Assembly (NCBI GenBank): GCA_016187745.1
Contig: JACPJC010000005.1
Span: 91,220-155,219, forward strand
Direction: 5' to 3'
DNA length: 64,000 nucleotides
DNA from: Candidatus Iainarchaeum sp.
GTDB taxonomy: Archaea > Iainarchaeota > Iainarchaeia > Iainarchaeales > JAXPJC01
The position numbers and the translations under genes were made by a program. The notes beneath the pieces were generated by a model. The model ran no database searches, was not told where the DNA came from, and worked only from the letters and a program-made list of their open reading frames with translations. Shown here piece after piece: positions 41,417-49,591 of this stretch (positions are counted from its first letter, which is position 1; the number at the start of each line of letters is the position of its first letter).

Positions 41417-42145
41417 TTATTTCTTCTCTTTCTTGCCCTTTTCGGCGCCCTTTCCCTTTCCTGCGCCCTCATCCTTTCCGCCCTTCGCGCCCTCAGCTTC
41501 CTTTCCCGCTTCAGCGCCCTTTTCTCCGGCCTTTCCTGTTTCCGCTGCAGCTTCCGCTGTTGGCGCAGCAACCTCAACAACTTCTTCCCTCACATGCTTG
41601 GGGAGAGTTCCAATGCTCTCAACATCCTCTCCAACCTCAATATGCACATCGCACGGCAGCCTTGCCTTTGCCCTCGCAAGCCCTTTTTTCGCAAGCTCCA
41701 CAAATTCCTTGTCGACAAGGACGCAGATTATTACCTGCCCGGGCCTTACCCTTGCGGCGCGGCCGATAACCCTTCCGAACGCATGGGACATTCCTTTTTG
41801 TATACGGTCCGCATGGGCGCCCTGCGCCTGCTTGTTCTCCCTCAATAAGTGGAATGGGAAGTTCATTATGCGCATGAAGTAAAGGTCCTTCCCAATTTTA
41901 TTTATCAAATAGCGGTTAATTATCATGCGCACGCTTTCCAGCGCATTATCGCGGATTTGCGAATGGTTGCCGACAATAAGCTTCAGTATGCGGTTGTATT
42001 TCTTTAATGGATTGCCCATGTTGAACTGCCTTATCTTGGTGCCCGGGGAAGTGCTTATGTAATTTCTTTTCGGGACAGTTATGGCTATCCTTGTGTATGC
42101 CCTGTCGTTCTTTTCACGATAACAGTGTCCAGGTCTCAATCCCAT
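41417..42145 (-). CDS. rpl10e: Ribosomal protein L10e (L16 family) with a long acidic/basic tail
   Basis: From ATG 42145 the first ~170 residues are a normal archaeal L10e. They start GLRPGHCYREKNDRAYTRI and contain SPGTKIRQFNMGN, NALESVRMIINRYL and QGAHADRIQKGMSHAFG. Then comes a ~65-residue low-complexity tail made almost only of Ala, Gly, Glu and Lys. L10e stabilises the tRNA sites and 5S/23S contacts of the large subunit. The tail has no counterpart in typical L10e proteins. It may be disordered and contact RNA or other proteins. Confidence 0.9.
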   Translation of the reverse strand: MGLRPGHCYREKNDRAYTRIAITVPKRNYISTSPGTKIRQFNMGNPLKKYNRILKLIVGNHSQIRDNALESVRMIINRYLINKIGKDLYFMRIMNFPFHLLRENKQAQGAHADRIQKGMSHAFGRVIGRAARVRPGQVIICVLVDKEFVELAKKGLARAKARLPCDVHIEVGEDVESIGTLPKHVREEVVEVAAPTAEAAAETGKAGEKGAEAGKEAEGAKGGKDEGAGKGKGAEKGKKEKK

Positions 42146-42281
42146 TTTTATCAACTCAGAATTTACAGCGAATTAAAATAGGAAAAATAAGCGCATGAAT
42201 GCCCTTATCAACCCCAGGTTATCCTAGTAGAATTTGTTAATAAAAGCATTTAAATTCCTTTTCTTTTCTAATTCTTATGCC

Positions 42282-42518
42282 ATGGCGAAAGTGACTGTTT
42301 ATTCCACCCCCACCTGCCCATACTGCCACATGGCAAAGGCCTTCCTGAAGGAGCAAAAGGTGCAGTTTGCGGATTATGATGTTTCAGAGGATGAGGGCAG
42401 GGCGCGCGAGATGATTGAAAAATCAGGCCAGCAGGGCGTTCCGGTAATTGACATTGACGGGGAAATTGTAGTGGGGTTTGACAAGCCAAGAATCAAGGAA
42501 TTATTGGGGATAAAATAG
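42282..42518 (+). CDS. Glutaredoxin-like thiol-disulfide protein
   Basis: The start is ATG 42282, giving 78 residues. TATA-like TTTAAAT near 42250 predicts a start of transcription at ~42277. The active site is TPTCPYCHMAK (CPYC), followed by the cis-proline motif GVPVIDIDGEIVVGFD of glutaredoxins. It reduces disulfides or delivers electrons in the cytoplasm. It is short and complete. The 42155-42281 gap holds the two promoters and nothing else that I can support. Confidence 0.92.
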   Translation: MAKVTVYSTPTCPYCHMAKAFLKEQKVQFADYDVSEDEGRAREMIEKSGQQGVPVIDIDGEIVVGFDKPRIKELLGIK

Positions 42519-42567
42519 GCGCTAAATTTATATACTTCCAAGGACTGATTCTATTAAGGTCTTATTT

Positions 42568-42969
42568 ATGGTGCACAGAAAACCAGAAGCGCGAAGACAA
42601 TTCTTCAAGAGAAATCTTAATAAGAAAGGAGGAACAGAGCGGATTGCCGCCTCTATTGCAGACAGGCTTGAGGCTATGCATTACAAAAGAGGAATCGCCC
42701 TGAAATGGCTTCATTCACTTGGCCTTAAAAAATTAAACTGTGAAAAAATTCTTGATATGAGGCACCAGGCAGGGGTTGTTCTGCCCACCATAGAGAAGTT
42801 GATTGCCCTAGGAAATGTCCCAAAGCTCAGAGAGTCTCTGAGGGCGCGCATAGAAGAATGCAAGGATGAATTGAAATCAAGCCACAGCGAAAGAAGGAAA
42901 GACTTAACGGCCGAGATAGCAATCCTCAACAGGCTTCTCACAATGCTCTCCACCGGGCGCGGAGGATAG
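42568..42969 (+). CDS. Helical basic protein, unknown
   Basis: This 133-residue basic protein begins VHRKPEARRQFFKRNLNKKGG and is predicted almost wholly helical, with LRESLRARIEECKDELKSS and LTAEIAILNRLLTML. No family is recognised. A clear TATA-like TTTATATA lies about 33 bases before the ATG, so it has its own short-leader promoter. A nucleic-acid-binding role is possible from its charge only. Confidence 0.5.
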   Translation: MVHRKPEARRQFFKRNLNKKGGTERIAASIADRLEAMHYKRGIALKWLHSLGLKKLNCEKILDMRHQAGVVLPTIEKLIALGNVPKLRESLRARIEECKDELKSSHSERRKDLTAEIAILNRLLTMLSTGRGG

Positions 42970-43044
42970 AGCACCAAAACAGCTGCCTGCTTGTTTTTGA
43001 CTTTGCAAAAACAGAATAAATGAACTGCTGAAACTGAAGTAATA

Positions 43045-45432
43045 CTATTTCAATTTCACTTCAATTTTATTCCCATAGCCTATTTTCTTCGCATTGTGCA
43101 TTTCCTTCAGGTCCAGCTCCAGCGCCTTCAGGCCTTTCGGGATTGCAATTTCCGCAATCTCATCGCGCAGCCCCATTCCAGCATCCTTCTTCGCCTTCCA
43201 CACACAGCCGTTCAGCTCAATCAGCTCATTTGAATTTATTCCAGTTTTTCCCTTTTCCTTCTGCGCTTTTGGGAAGTCCATAAAATGCACATCCTTCCCA
43301 TACAGGTCCATGTATAATTTATAGGTTATGAAGGGAATTACCGGCGCCCAGAGGAGCAAAATTGTTTCAAGGCATTTGTAGAGGGTTTGTATTGCGCCAT
43401 TCTGCTCGGAAGCGCCGAACTGCTTCCTGTCATTGTATGCGCGGTTCTTTGCAATTTCCAGATACTGCGAGGCGAATATTTCCCACAAAAAATTCTTTAT
43501 GCGCGCGCTTGCGCTGTGGAAATCATAATTCTCATAGCGCTCCCTGCAGTAATCGCCCAATTCATTCAGCTCATTCAGAATCCACAAATCAACTTCCCTC
43601 AATTCGGCTTTTCCTCCCGGCTTGGGGAACTGCGAAATGAACTTCGCAATATTCCAGAGCTTTATAAGGGTCTTGTTCTCCCCCGCAATCCTCTCGGACG
43701 AGCATCTGAAATCCGTTTTTGTCAGATTTCCCTCAACGCTTGCCCAGAGCCTGAAGGGCTCAGCGCCGAACTTGTCAAGGACTTCCTTCGGATTTATCAC
43801 ATTTCCCTTTGATTTGCTCATTTTATGGCCTTTCTCATCCACAATATGGTAATTAATCCACGCGTCCCTGAAAATCCCCTTTCCGGTTAGCAAAAAGCAT
43901 TTAAGGAGAGTATAGTAAAGCCATGTGCGTATTATTTCCTTCCCCTGCGGGCGCAAAGTGCAGGGAGCATTTTCCCTGAAAAAGTTTTCATCCCTCGCAT
44001 ATTTCAGAATATATAGCGGGCTGTTTGAGGAGTCAAACCACGTGTCAAAGACCCTTTCCTCCCCTGCAAATTCAGCGTTTCCGCATTTCGGGCATTTTTT
44101 TATCGGCGCATTTTCCTTCCACGGCCTGTAATATTTCCCCTTCGGTGGCACAACGGTATAATTGCACTTTTTGCAATACCACAAAGGCACCTCAGTTGCG
44201 TAATAGCGCCTCCTGCTTATTGGCCAGTCAATTGCAAGCGAGTCGATCCAGTCGAGCAGTATCTGCCTTGAGCTCTCATCAAAAAATCTTGTGGAATCAG
44301 CAATTTTCTTCATGTCCTCCCTGAACTCAAGCTGCTTGAGGTAGTACTCTTCCATTGCAATGAATTCAATGTCGTGCTTGCTCCTTTCGCAAGTGGGGGT
44401 TCTGTGCGTTACCTGTTTCCTTGCAACAAGCAATCCGCGCTGCTCCAATTCCTCAACCATTTTCCCCCGCGCCTCCTTTACTTTAAGCCCCTTCAGGAAG
44501 CCCGCATTTTCATTCATTGTTCCATCTCTCTCAATTGCAATTACCGGCTGCAGATTCATTTCCCTGAAAAACCTTATGTCCGATAAATCTCCCGCAGAGC
44601 ACATCATTGCAAGGCCTGTTCCCTTTTCAATTTCCGCGAGCGGATGCGCCCTTATTGGAATTTCCTTCTCAAATATCGGGGAAATTGCGGTTTTCCCGTT
44701 CAGGTGCCTATACCTTTCATCCTTGGGATTGAATATTACCATTCCGCACGTGCACACAAGCTCGGGGCGCGTTGTACCGATGATTATTTTTTCCCCTGTT
44801 TCCTTTACCCTGAATGCAAGGTCATTGAAGTTTGTGGGTTTCTCAACATACTCGATTTCAGCATCAGCAATTGTCGTCTGGCAGCCCGGGCAGAAGTTGT
44901 TTATGCGCGCATCCTTGTAAATCAACCCCTTGTTCCACAGGTCAATGAAGGTTTCCTGCGTAAGCTGCCTGTAGTCCGCGCTGTCAGTCAAATACATTCC
45001 CCCGATTTCCCTGCTCTCCTCCCAGGAGCTGAACCCAATCCCGAGGCGCAGGAAGGAATCAATTGATTCGGCAGAGCTTTCCGCAAGCAGCTTTTCGCAC
45101 AATTTCAAAAACTCCTCGCGCTTAACGTCATTCAGCCTCACATTGAAGCGCTGCTCAACAGCCATTTCTATGGGCAATCCGTTCCTATCTAATCCCAAGG
45201 GAAAGAGCACTTTTTTCCCAATCATGCGGTTGAAACGCGCGAAAAAATCCATCAGCACATAAGTGGTTGCCTGCCCTATATGGACCGGCGTATTCACATA
45301 AGGAGGGGGCGTATCAATTGCGAAAATCCCCTTTTTTTTGTCGTCCTTGAATCTGTATGCCCCGCTTTTCTGCCATGCCTCATAAAGCGGCTTCTCAAGC
45401 GCCCTGTCCCAGCTTTTCTCAGTAATTGCCAT
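43045..45432 (-). CDS. valS: Valyl-tRNA synthetase, archaeal type
   Basis: From ATG 45432 this is a 795-residue class I synthetase. The N-terminal nucleotide-binding signature reads VHIGQ, where HIGH is usual. GLDRNGLPIE follows, then the editing-domain motif TTRPELVCTCG, zinc knuckles (CPGCQ, CKKCN, CPKCG) and KMSKSKGN. DWPISRRRYYATEVPLWYC is typical of ValRS. It charges tRNA-Val and edits Thr. The final H to Q change in HIGH is notable because that histidine stabilises the ATP transition state. The protein is slightly shorter than many ValRS. Confidence 0.88.
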   Translation of the reverse strand: MAITEKSWDRALEKPLYEAWQKSGAYRFKDDKKKGIFAIDTPPPYVNTPVHIGQATTYVLMDFFARFNRMIGKKVLFPLGLDRNGLPIEMAVEQRFNVRLNDVKREEFLKLCEKLLAESSAESIDSFLRLGIGFSSWEESREIGGMYLTDSADYRQLTQETFIDLWNKGLIYKDARINNFCPGCQTTIADAEIEYVEKPTNFNDLAFRVKETGEKIIIGTTRPELVCTCGMVIFNPKDERYRHLNGKTAISPIFEKEIPIRAHPLAEIEKGTGLAMMCSAGDLSDIRFFREMNLQPVIAIERDGTMNENAGFLKGLKVKEARGKMVEELEQRGLLVARKQVTHRTPTCERSKHDIEFIAMEEYYLKQLEFREDMKKIADSTRFFDESSRQILLDWIDSLAIDWPISRRRYYATEVPLWYCKKCNYTVVPPKGKYYRPWKENAPIKKCPKCGNAEFAGEERVFDTWFDSSNSPLYILKYARDENFFRENAPCTLRPQGKEIIRTWLYYTLLKCFLLTGKGIFRDAWINYHIVDEKGHKMSKSKGNVINPKEVLDKFGAEPFRLWASVEGNLTKTDFRCSSERIAGENKTLIKLWNIAKFISQFPKPGGKAELREVDLWILNELNELGDYCRERYENYDFHSASARIKNFLWEIFASQYLEIAKNRAYNDRKQFGASEQNGAIQTLYKCLETILLLWAPVIPFITYKLYMDLYGKDVHFMDFPKAQKEKGKTGINSNELIELNGCVWKAKKDAGMGLRDEIAEIAIPKGLKALELDLKEMHNAKKIGYGNKIEVKLK

Positions 45433-45488
45433 GCTCTCGATAATAAATAAAAGAATCAGCATTTTTTAAATGTAATGAATTTGCATGG

Positions 45489-45689
45489 TCATTTTACTTT
45501 TTTCTCAAGCCCCTGGATGAGCTTTGAGAAGGTTGTTATGTGCTTGTGCGTGTCAACAAGCACCTTTGCAAGCTTTTCCACGGCCTCCTTGTCCTTCAGT
45601 ATGAAAACAAAATCCTCATAGTAAGCTTCCGCATTCACCTCTAAGTCAAGGTTGGATTTCAGCATTTTCAGCAGTTCTTCCTTGTCCAT
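45489..45689 (-). CDS. Two-helix half-ferritin-like protein B
   Basis: This 66-residue protein starts at ATG 45689, with a GGTG element just upstream. It is a pair of helices: NLDLEVNAEAYYEDFVFIL then EAVEKLAKVLVDTHKHITTFSKLI. The pattern Glu plus (Asp/Glu)-xx-His in consecutive helices resembles the halves of rubrerythrin/ferritin-like four-helix bundles. The gene begins five bases after the end of protein A (45694-45897), so they are one operon. A hetero- or homo-oligomer that rebuilds a di-iron bundle is possible. The metal-binding residues are less complete than in protein A. Confidence 0.5.
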   Translation of the reverse strand: MDKEELLKMLKSNLDLEVNAEAYYEDFVFILKDKEAVEKLAKVLVDTHKHITTFSKLIQGLEKKVK

Positions 45690-45693
45690 GCAA

Positions 45694-45897
45694 TTACACC
45701 CCTTCAAACCCGCCGTATTTCTCCCAGAGCTTCTCGACTATCTTCTCATGCTCCGCCTCGTCCTTTGCTATTGCAAGAAGCGCAGCCTTTATTTTCCTGT
45801 CCTTCACAAGCTTTGCCTGCTCAATGTATGTTTCCTTCATTGTCTTTTCAATGCTTATTCCCGAAGCGAGCAGACTCACAACAGTCTTGTCAGCCAT
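45694..45897 (-). CDS. Two-helix half-rubrerythrin-like protein A
   Basis: This 67-residue protein starts at ATG 45897; a TATA-like TTTTTTAAAC centred near 45933 fits that start. It has SIEKTMKETYIEQAKLV (Glu in helix one) and AKDEAEHEKIVEKLW (the EaEH motif, Glu-xx-His, in helix two). This is the iron-ligand pattern of one half of a rubrerythrin. Small half-ferritins that dimerise or are encapsulated are known in bacteria. Its function here is an inference, and iron or peroxide handling is the best guess. It precedes protein B. Confidence 0.6.
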   Translation of the reverse strand: MADKTVVSLLASGISIEKTMKETYIEQAKLVKDRKIKAALLAIAKDEAEHEKIVEKLWEKYGGFEGV

Positions 45898-45951
45898 GTT
45901 TCCCAACAGCAAATAGCAAGCAACGAAGTGTTTAAAAAAGTGATTTAATAA

Positions 45952-46070
45952 AGCTGGGGGCGAGATTTGAACTCGCGATCTTCGGGTTTCAGTTTCTTTT
46001 CCCAAGGCTTTTCTTTTTTGAAGAAAAGGCTTGTCTGCAGCCCGATGCATAGCCGCTCTGCCACCCCAGC
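45952..46070 (-). tRNA. tRNA-Cys (GCA) with a 47-nt intron
   Basis: The gene runs 46070 to 45952. Acceptor GCTGGGG pairs with CCCCAGC, with a U discriminator, the usual Cys identity base. The D arm has a 3-bp GCA/TGC stem. The anticodon stem TCGGG/CCCGA carries loop CTGCAGA (anticodon GCA). The T arm is GCGAG-TTCAAAT-CTCGC. A 47-base intron (46034-45988) sits after position 37, the canonical archaeal site, and contains a CTTTTCTT/AAGAAAAG stem. CCA is not encoded. The mature tRNA is 72 nt. Confidence 0.92.
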
Positions 46071-46071
46071 A

Positions 46072-46130
46072 ATCAGAAACTACGTTTCCGATACCTTCCT
46101 CTGTTTGAGGCAGATGATATATAAAATTAG
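46072..46130 (-). promoter_or_regulatory. tRNA-Cys promoter and leader hairpin (repeat copy B)
   Basis: On the minus strand, TATA-like TTTATATA (46125-46118) predicts a start at about 46095. The transcript would begin with GGT then ATCGGAAAC (46092-46084), GTA and GTTTCTGAT (46080-46072). This is the 9-bp hairpin with a G-U pair seen at 11197-11217 and 20739-20759. It ends one base before the tRNA's first nucleotide. RNase P would have to remove it. Confidence 0.6.
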
Positions 46131-46172
46131 CCCTGCAATCTATTTAAAATATTGTTTTGCCACAGTTGTGTT

Positions 46173-47057
46173 ATGTGCGCTGAAAAAATTCTGCTTGTGA
46201 AAACCGCAAGCGAAATTTCCCTTAAATCCGAGCACGTTATGCGCTTCTTCATGCGCAAGCTTGCTGAGAACATAAAGACCGCGCTGAAGAACAGCGGCGC
46301 GGAATGCGGGAGAATCGTAATGGGAAGGGGCAGGCTTTTCATTTCCGCGGATGCCACAAACCTCCAGAAAATCCCGCAATTGCTCCCCAGGATATTCGGG
46401 TTGCATGCATTTGCGCCTGCAGAGATTTATGAGGGTGCTGAAATGGAAAACATCAAAAGCGCGGTTGTGGAATATGCAAAACCCCTTCTCAATAATTCCT
46501 CCTCCTTTGCGCTTCGCGTTTCCCGCTCAGGGCAGCACAAGTTCAGCTCGCACGATGTTGCAGTGCAGTGCGGCGCGGCAATCCAGGCAGCGCTTCCAAA
46601 CCTGAAGGTTGATTTGAAAAACCCCGAAAAGGAGATTTTCATTGAAATAATAAATAAAAAATTTTATTTATATGATGCGGAGCAGGCATGCGCCGGCGGG
46701 CTTCCTTTGGGAGTGGAAGGTGCGGTTGCTGCGCTTTTTTCCGGAAATGAAAATGACGCGCTTGCCGCATGGCTTGTCATGAAGCGCGGCTGCAGGGTCT
46801 TTCCGATTGCGGAAAAGGAAAGCGCAAAAATAAAAGGCGCGGTAAATTCCCTAATCCCGTGGAACAGCCTCAGGGAATTCAGAATCAGCAGGGAAAATGA
46901 ATTAAAGGGATTGATTGCGGAGCACAATCTGCGGGCTGTTGTTTCAGCTGATGAAAATCCCAAAGAGGCTTCAATTGCCGAACTTCCAATATTATACCCC
47001 CTTGCGTTTTTCCCGGAGCAGATGAAAAAGGAACTGGAAAAAAGGGTTGGTGCATAA
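46173..47057 (+). CDS. ThiI-like THUMP protein with degenerate PP-loop
   Basis: The start is ATG 46173, with TATA-like TTTAAAATAT near 46145. This 294-residue protein has an N-terminal ferredoxin-like and THUMP region (VKTASEISLKSEHVMRFFMRK, VMGRGRLF, VSRSGQHKFSSHDVAVQCG). It ends in a PP-loop domain like ThiI. The ATP-binding loop, normally SGGIDSPVA, reads SGNENDALAA, so pyrophosphatase chemistry is probably lost. The family's downstream catalytic cysteine/rhodanese domain is absent. ThiI makes 4-thiouridine in tRNA. This version may bind tRNA only, or have a new role. Confidence 0.8.
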   Translation: MCAEKILLVKTASEISLKSEHVMRFFMRKLAENIKTALKNSGAECGRIVMGRGRLFISADATNLQKIPQLLPRIFGLHAFAPAEIYEGAEMENIKSAVVEYAKPLLNNSSSFALRVSRSGQHKFSSHDVAVQCGAAIQAALPNLKVDLKNPEKEIFIEIINKKFYLYDAEQACAGGLPLGVEGAVAALFSGNENDALAAWLVMKRGCRVFPIAEKESAKIKGAVNSLIPWNSLREFRISRENELKGLIAEHNLRAVVSADENPKEASIAELPILYPLAFFPEQMKKELEKRVGA

Positions 47058-47717
47058 ATGGCAATAAAGGCAGTAATATTCGATATGGATGACACGCTCC
47101 TGCGCACATACAAAATCGCGTATGGCACATACATGCTCACTGCAAAGGCGCTCGGCCTGAAGAAAGTGCCGATGAAAAAATTCCTGAAGCACTGGGGCAT
47201 GCCCTATGATGAGCTTATCAGGGGCACATGGAGAAATGCGCCAATTGAAGAATTCTCGAGAATTCATGGTGAATTTGCAAGAAAGCGCTCATATCCCCTG
47301 ATAAAAGGCGTCAATGAAATGCTTGCAGAATTGAAGCGCAGAAAAATGTTCCTTGCGATAATGAGCTCAAAGCACACAAAGGCGATCCCCCTGCGCGCAA
47401 GGCAGGCGGGCCTGAAGCTGGACTATTTCAGGGAACTGATAGGCCTGGAATCCGCGCCGTTCCACAAGCCGGATGGAAGGGTTTTCAGGAAGCTCATTGC
47501 TGAACTGAAAGGCAGAAAAATAAAAAAATCTGAAACTCTCTATGTGGGCGACGGCCTGATGGATTATGGCGCTGCAAAGAATGCGCATTTGCAGTTTGCT
47601 GCCGTGCTTACGGGCTTCAGGAAAAGGAAGGATTTCCTGCGCGCGGGATTAAAAGACGAGTGCATACTAAAATCAGTTATTGAAGTGCCAAAGTTCATTG
47701 AAAGCCAAAGCAATTAA
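47058..47717 (+). CDS. HAD-superfamily hydrolase (phosphatase-like)
   Basis: This 219-residue protein has the HAD motif 1 VIFDMDDTLLRTYK, a helical cap domain, motif 2 in LAIMSSKHTK, motif 3 lysine in PFHKPDGRVF and motif 4 VGDGLMDYGAAKNA. These make a complete haloacid-dehalogenase phosphatase with the phosphoglycolate-phosphatase/beta-phosphoglucomutase cap. The substrate is unknown. It begins directly after the ThiI-like gene's stop codon, so the two are co-transcribed and may share a pathway. Confidence 0.85.
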   Translation: MAIKAVIFDMDDTLLRTYKIAYGTYMLTAKALGLKKVPMKKFLKHWGMPYDELIRGTWRNAPIEEFSRIHGEFARKRSYPLIKGVNEMLAELKRRKMFLAIMSSKHTKAIPLRARQAGLKLDYFRELIGLESAPFHKPDGRVFRKLIAELKGRKIKKSETLYVGDGLMDYGAAKNAHLQFAAVLTGFRKRKDFLRAGLKDECILKSVIEVPKFIESQSN

Positions 47718-47754
47718 AAAGTGATTTGCGCAAATTTGGTATGTTGGTGGTAAA

Positions 47755-48342
47755 TTGGGAAAAATAATAGGTACACGTTACAAACCGGACGCAAACGGAA
47801 AGATGACAGCGGTTGGAGTTATATGGGGCGGAAAAAGGGGAAAAAGAACCGGAAAAAAACGCCATATGGGCTTTACTGACCTGGATAAGCTAAGGAGATT
47901 CAGGTGCCCGCAATATGCTCCGCTGCTTGCTGAAATGAGGAGGCATGGGCCGCTTAAAGGGAATGTTGTTGGAGCCGGAACAAACATAACGAAACTTCTG
48001 AGATATTTCAGGATAAAAGAGAAAGGCCTTGGTGTTGTGCATGACCTGCGCAATACAGGTGAAGTAATACGGTTTATGGAAACAATCGGAAAAGGGAAAG
48101 ACGGCGCATATGACCATGTTGTCTTAGCTGAGGCTTTGGATGGCCCGCGCATTAATCATGAGGAGATACAGAAGGGGCTGGGCCTGGCTGCCAATTTGTG
48201 CAAGAAAAGCGGAACCGTATGGATTTTCAACTTTGGCAAGGGAATAACTGACGGTCAAATAGCCGCGGCTGGCCTAAAAAGCATTGCAAAAGCGCATGAT
48301 GGCCAACGTCTAATATATGGTCTGCAAAGGCTGGTCAAATGA
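47755..48342 (+). CDS. 195-residue basic protein coupled to mre11, unknown
   Basis: The N-terminal third is basic (GKRGKRTGKKRHMGFTDLDKLRRF). The rest is an alpha/beta domain with LKGNVVGAGTNITKLL, GLGVVHDLRNTGEVIRF, HVVLAEALDGPRINHEE and GTVWIFNFGKG. The pattern is somewhat like a degenerate Rossmann or methyltransferase fold, but I do not recognise a family. The start is TTG 47755. Its stop overlaps the mre11 ATG by four bases, which suggests a nucleic-acid-related role with Mre11. Confidence 0.5.
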   Translation: MGKIIGTRYKPDANGKMTAVGVIWGGKRGKRTGKKRHMGFTDLDKLRRFRCPQYAPLLAEMRRHGPLKGNVVGAGTNITKLLRYFRIKEKGLGVVHDLRNTGEVIRFMETIGKGKDGAYDHVVLAEALDGPRINHEEIQKGLGLAANLCKKSGTVWIFNFGKGITDGQIAAAGLKSIAKAHDGQRLIYGLQRLVK

Positions 48343-49589
48343 AGCTTGCAATAATTTCGGACACGCATCTCGGCTTTGGATACGGAAGCGAAAGGGAGCA
48401 GGAGAGCTTTGGGAATGCGCAGCAGGCATTTGAATTGGCAATAAGCGGCAGCGCGGATGCAATCCTCTTTGCCGGGGACTTCTTTGATTCTGATATTCCC
48501 TCGCAGGAAACCTGGCACAGGACATTTGAGCTGCTTAAATGCCTGCAGAATTCAGAATCGCGAATAAGTGAAATAAAAATACTTGATAGGGAAGGGAATG
48601 CGAGGGCTGCAAGGCAGAAGGGGCTTCCGATAATTGCAATCCACGGAACTCATGAATTCAGGGGGAAGGACTACAAGAATGCGCTTGAGGTTCTGGAAAG
48701 CGCGGGCTTCATTATCCATATTCACGCTTCAAAAGCGATTATTGAAACTGATGGGGAGAAAATTGCAGTCCAGGGGCTTGGGGGAGTTCCTGAAAAAAAG
48801 GCTCTGGATGCGCTCAGGGCATGGGCTCCAGAACCGGAAAAAAACGCGCACAATATCCTGTTATTCCACCAGTCCCTCAAGGAATACCTCCCTTTCGCAG
48901 CTGATGATGAGATGTCAGTAACGCTTTCCCTTGATGACCTTCCAAAGGGCTTTGATCTGGTTGTTGATGGGCATTTCCACCTTAAGAATGAAACTACACT
49001 TGCAAACGGCGCAAAATTCGCCATTCCCGGCTCGACAATAATTACGCAGATGAAGGATCTGGAATCAAAAAACCCAAAAGGAATTTACATTTATGATACG
49101 AGAACAAGGGCGCTGAATTTTTTGCAGATTCAAAAACAGCGCAAATTGTTTTATGAAAAGCTGAATTTCAAGGACGCAAGCGCAGAGGAAGTTCTGGGGA
49201 AAGTTGAAGAAAAAATAAATTCATATGTGAATTCGCAGCAGGAGCTTGCTCCGCTCATAAGGATAAAAATTTCCGGCTCCTTGAAGCAGGGGCTTGAGGC
49301 AAGCGACCTTTCTTTCAGGGCAATTATTGAAAAATTCAGGGGAAAGGCGCTCCTTTCAATCGATGACGGGCTTTCCGCTGCTGCATTCCGGATGAGGATA
49401 GACGAATTGCGCGCGCTGCAGCAGAAGCGCGCATCTGTTGCAGAGCTCGGGCTTGAAATCCTTGAGCGCAATCTTGCGCAGACTGATTTCAATGGCGCAT
49501 TTGACCCGCGCGAGCTCATAGAGCTGCTTTCGGACAAGAAGCGCGAGCAGGAGGCGCTTGCGTTGCTTTTGGGCAAGCGCATGAAATAA
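48339..49589 (+). CDS. mre11: DNA double-strand break repair nuclease Mre11
   Basis: This 416-residue metallophosphoesterase has the Mre11 motif order: AIISDTHLGFGYGSE, FAGDFFDSDIP, IHGTHEFRGKDY, LLFHQS and VVDGHFHLKNE. Motif III is GTHE where many Mre11 proteins have GNHD. A C-terminal capping/Rad50-binding region follows. With Rad50 it processes DNA ends. Rad50 and HerA/NurA are not adjacent here, which is unusual because archaeal mre11 and rad50 are often neighbours. The ATG overlaps the preceding gene. Confidence 0.9.
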   Translation: MKLAIISDTHLGFGYGSEREQESFGNAQQAFELAISGSADAILFAGDFFDSDIPSQETWHRTFELLKCLQNSESRISEIKILDREGNARAARQKGLPIIAIHGTHEFRGKDYKNALEVLESAGFIIHIHASKAIIETDGEKIAVQGLGGVPEKKALDALRAWAPEPEKNAHNILLFHQSLKEYLPFAADDEMSVTLSLDDLPKGFDLVVDGHFHLKNETTLANGAKFAIPGSTIITQMKDLESKNPKGIYIYDTRTRALNFLQIQKQRKLFYEKLNFKDASAEEVLGKVEEKINSYVNSQQELAPLIRIKISGSLKQGLEASDLSFRAIIEKFRGKALLSIDDGLSAAAFRMRIDELRALQQKRASVAELGLEILERNLAQTDFNGAFDPRELIELLSDKKREQEALALLLGKRMK

Positions 49590-49591
49590 AT

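Noticed and set aside
45898..46050. N-terminal extension of the half-rubrerythrin gene through the tRNA
   Set aside because: The extension is translated from the tRNA-Cys gene and its intron; ATG 45897 with its own TATA is the start.
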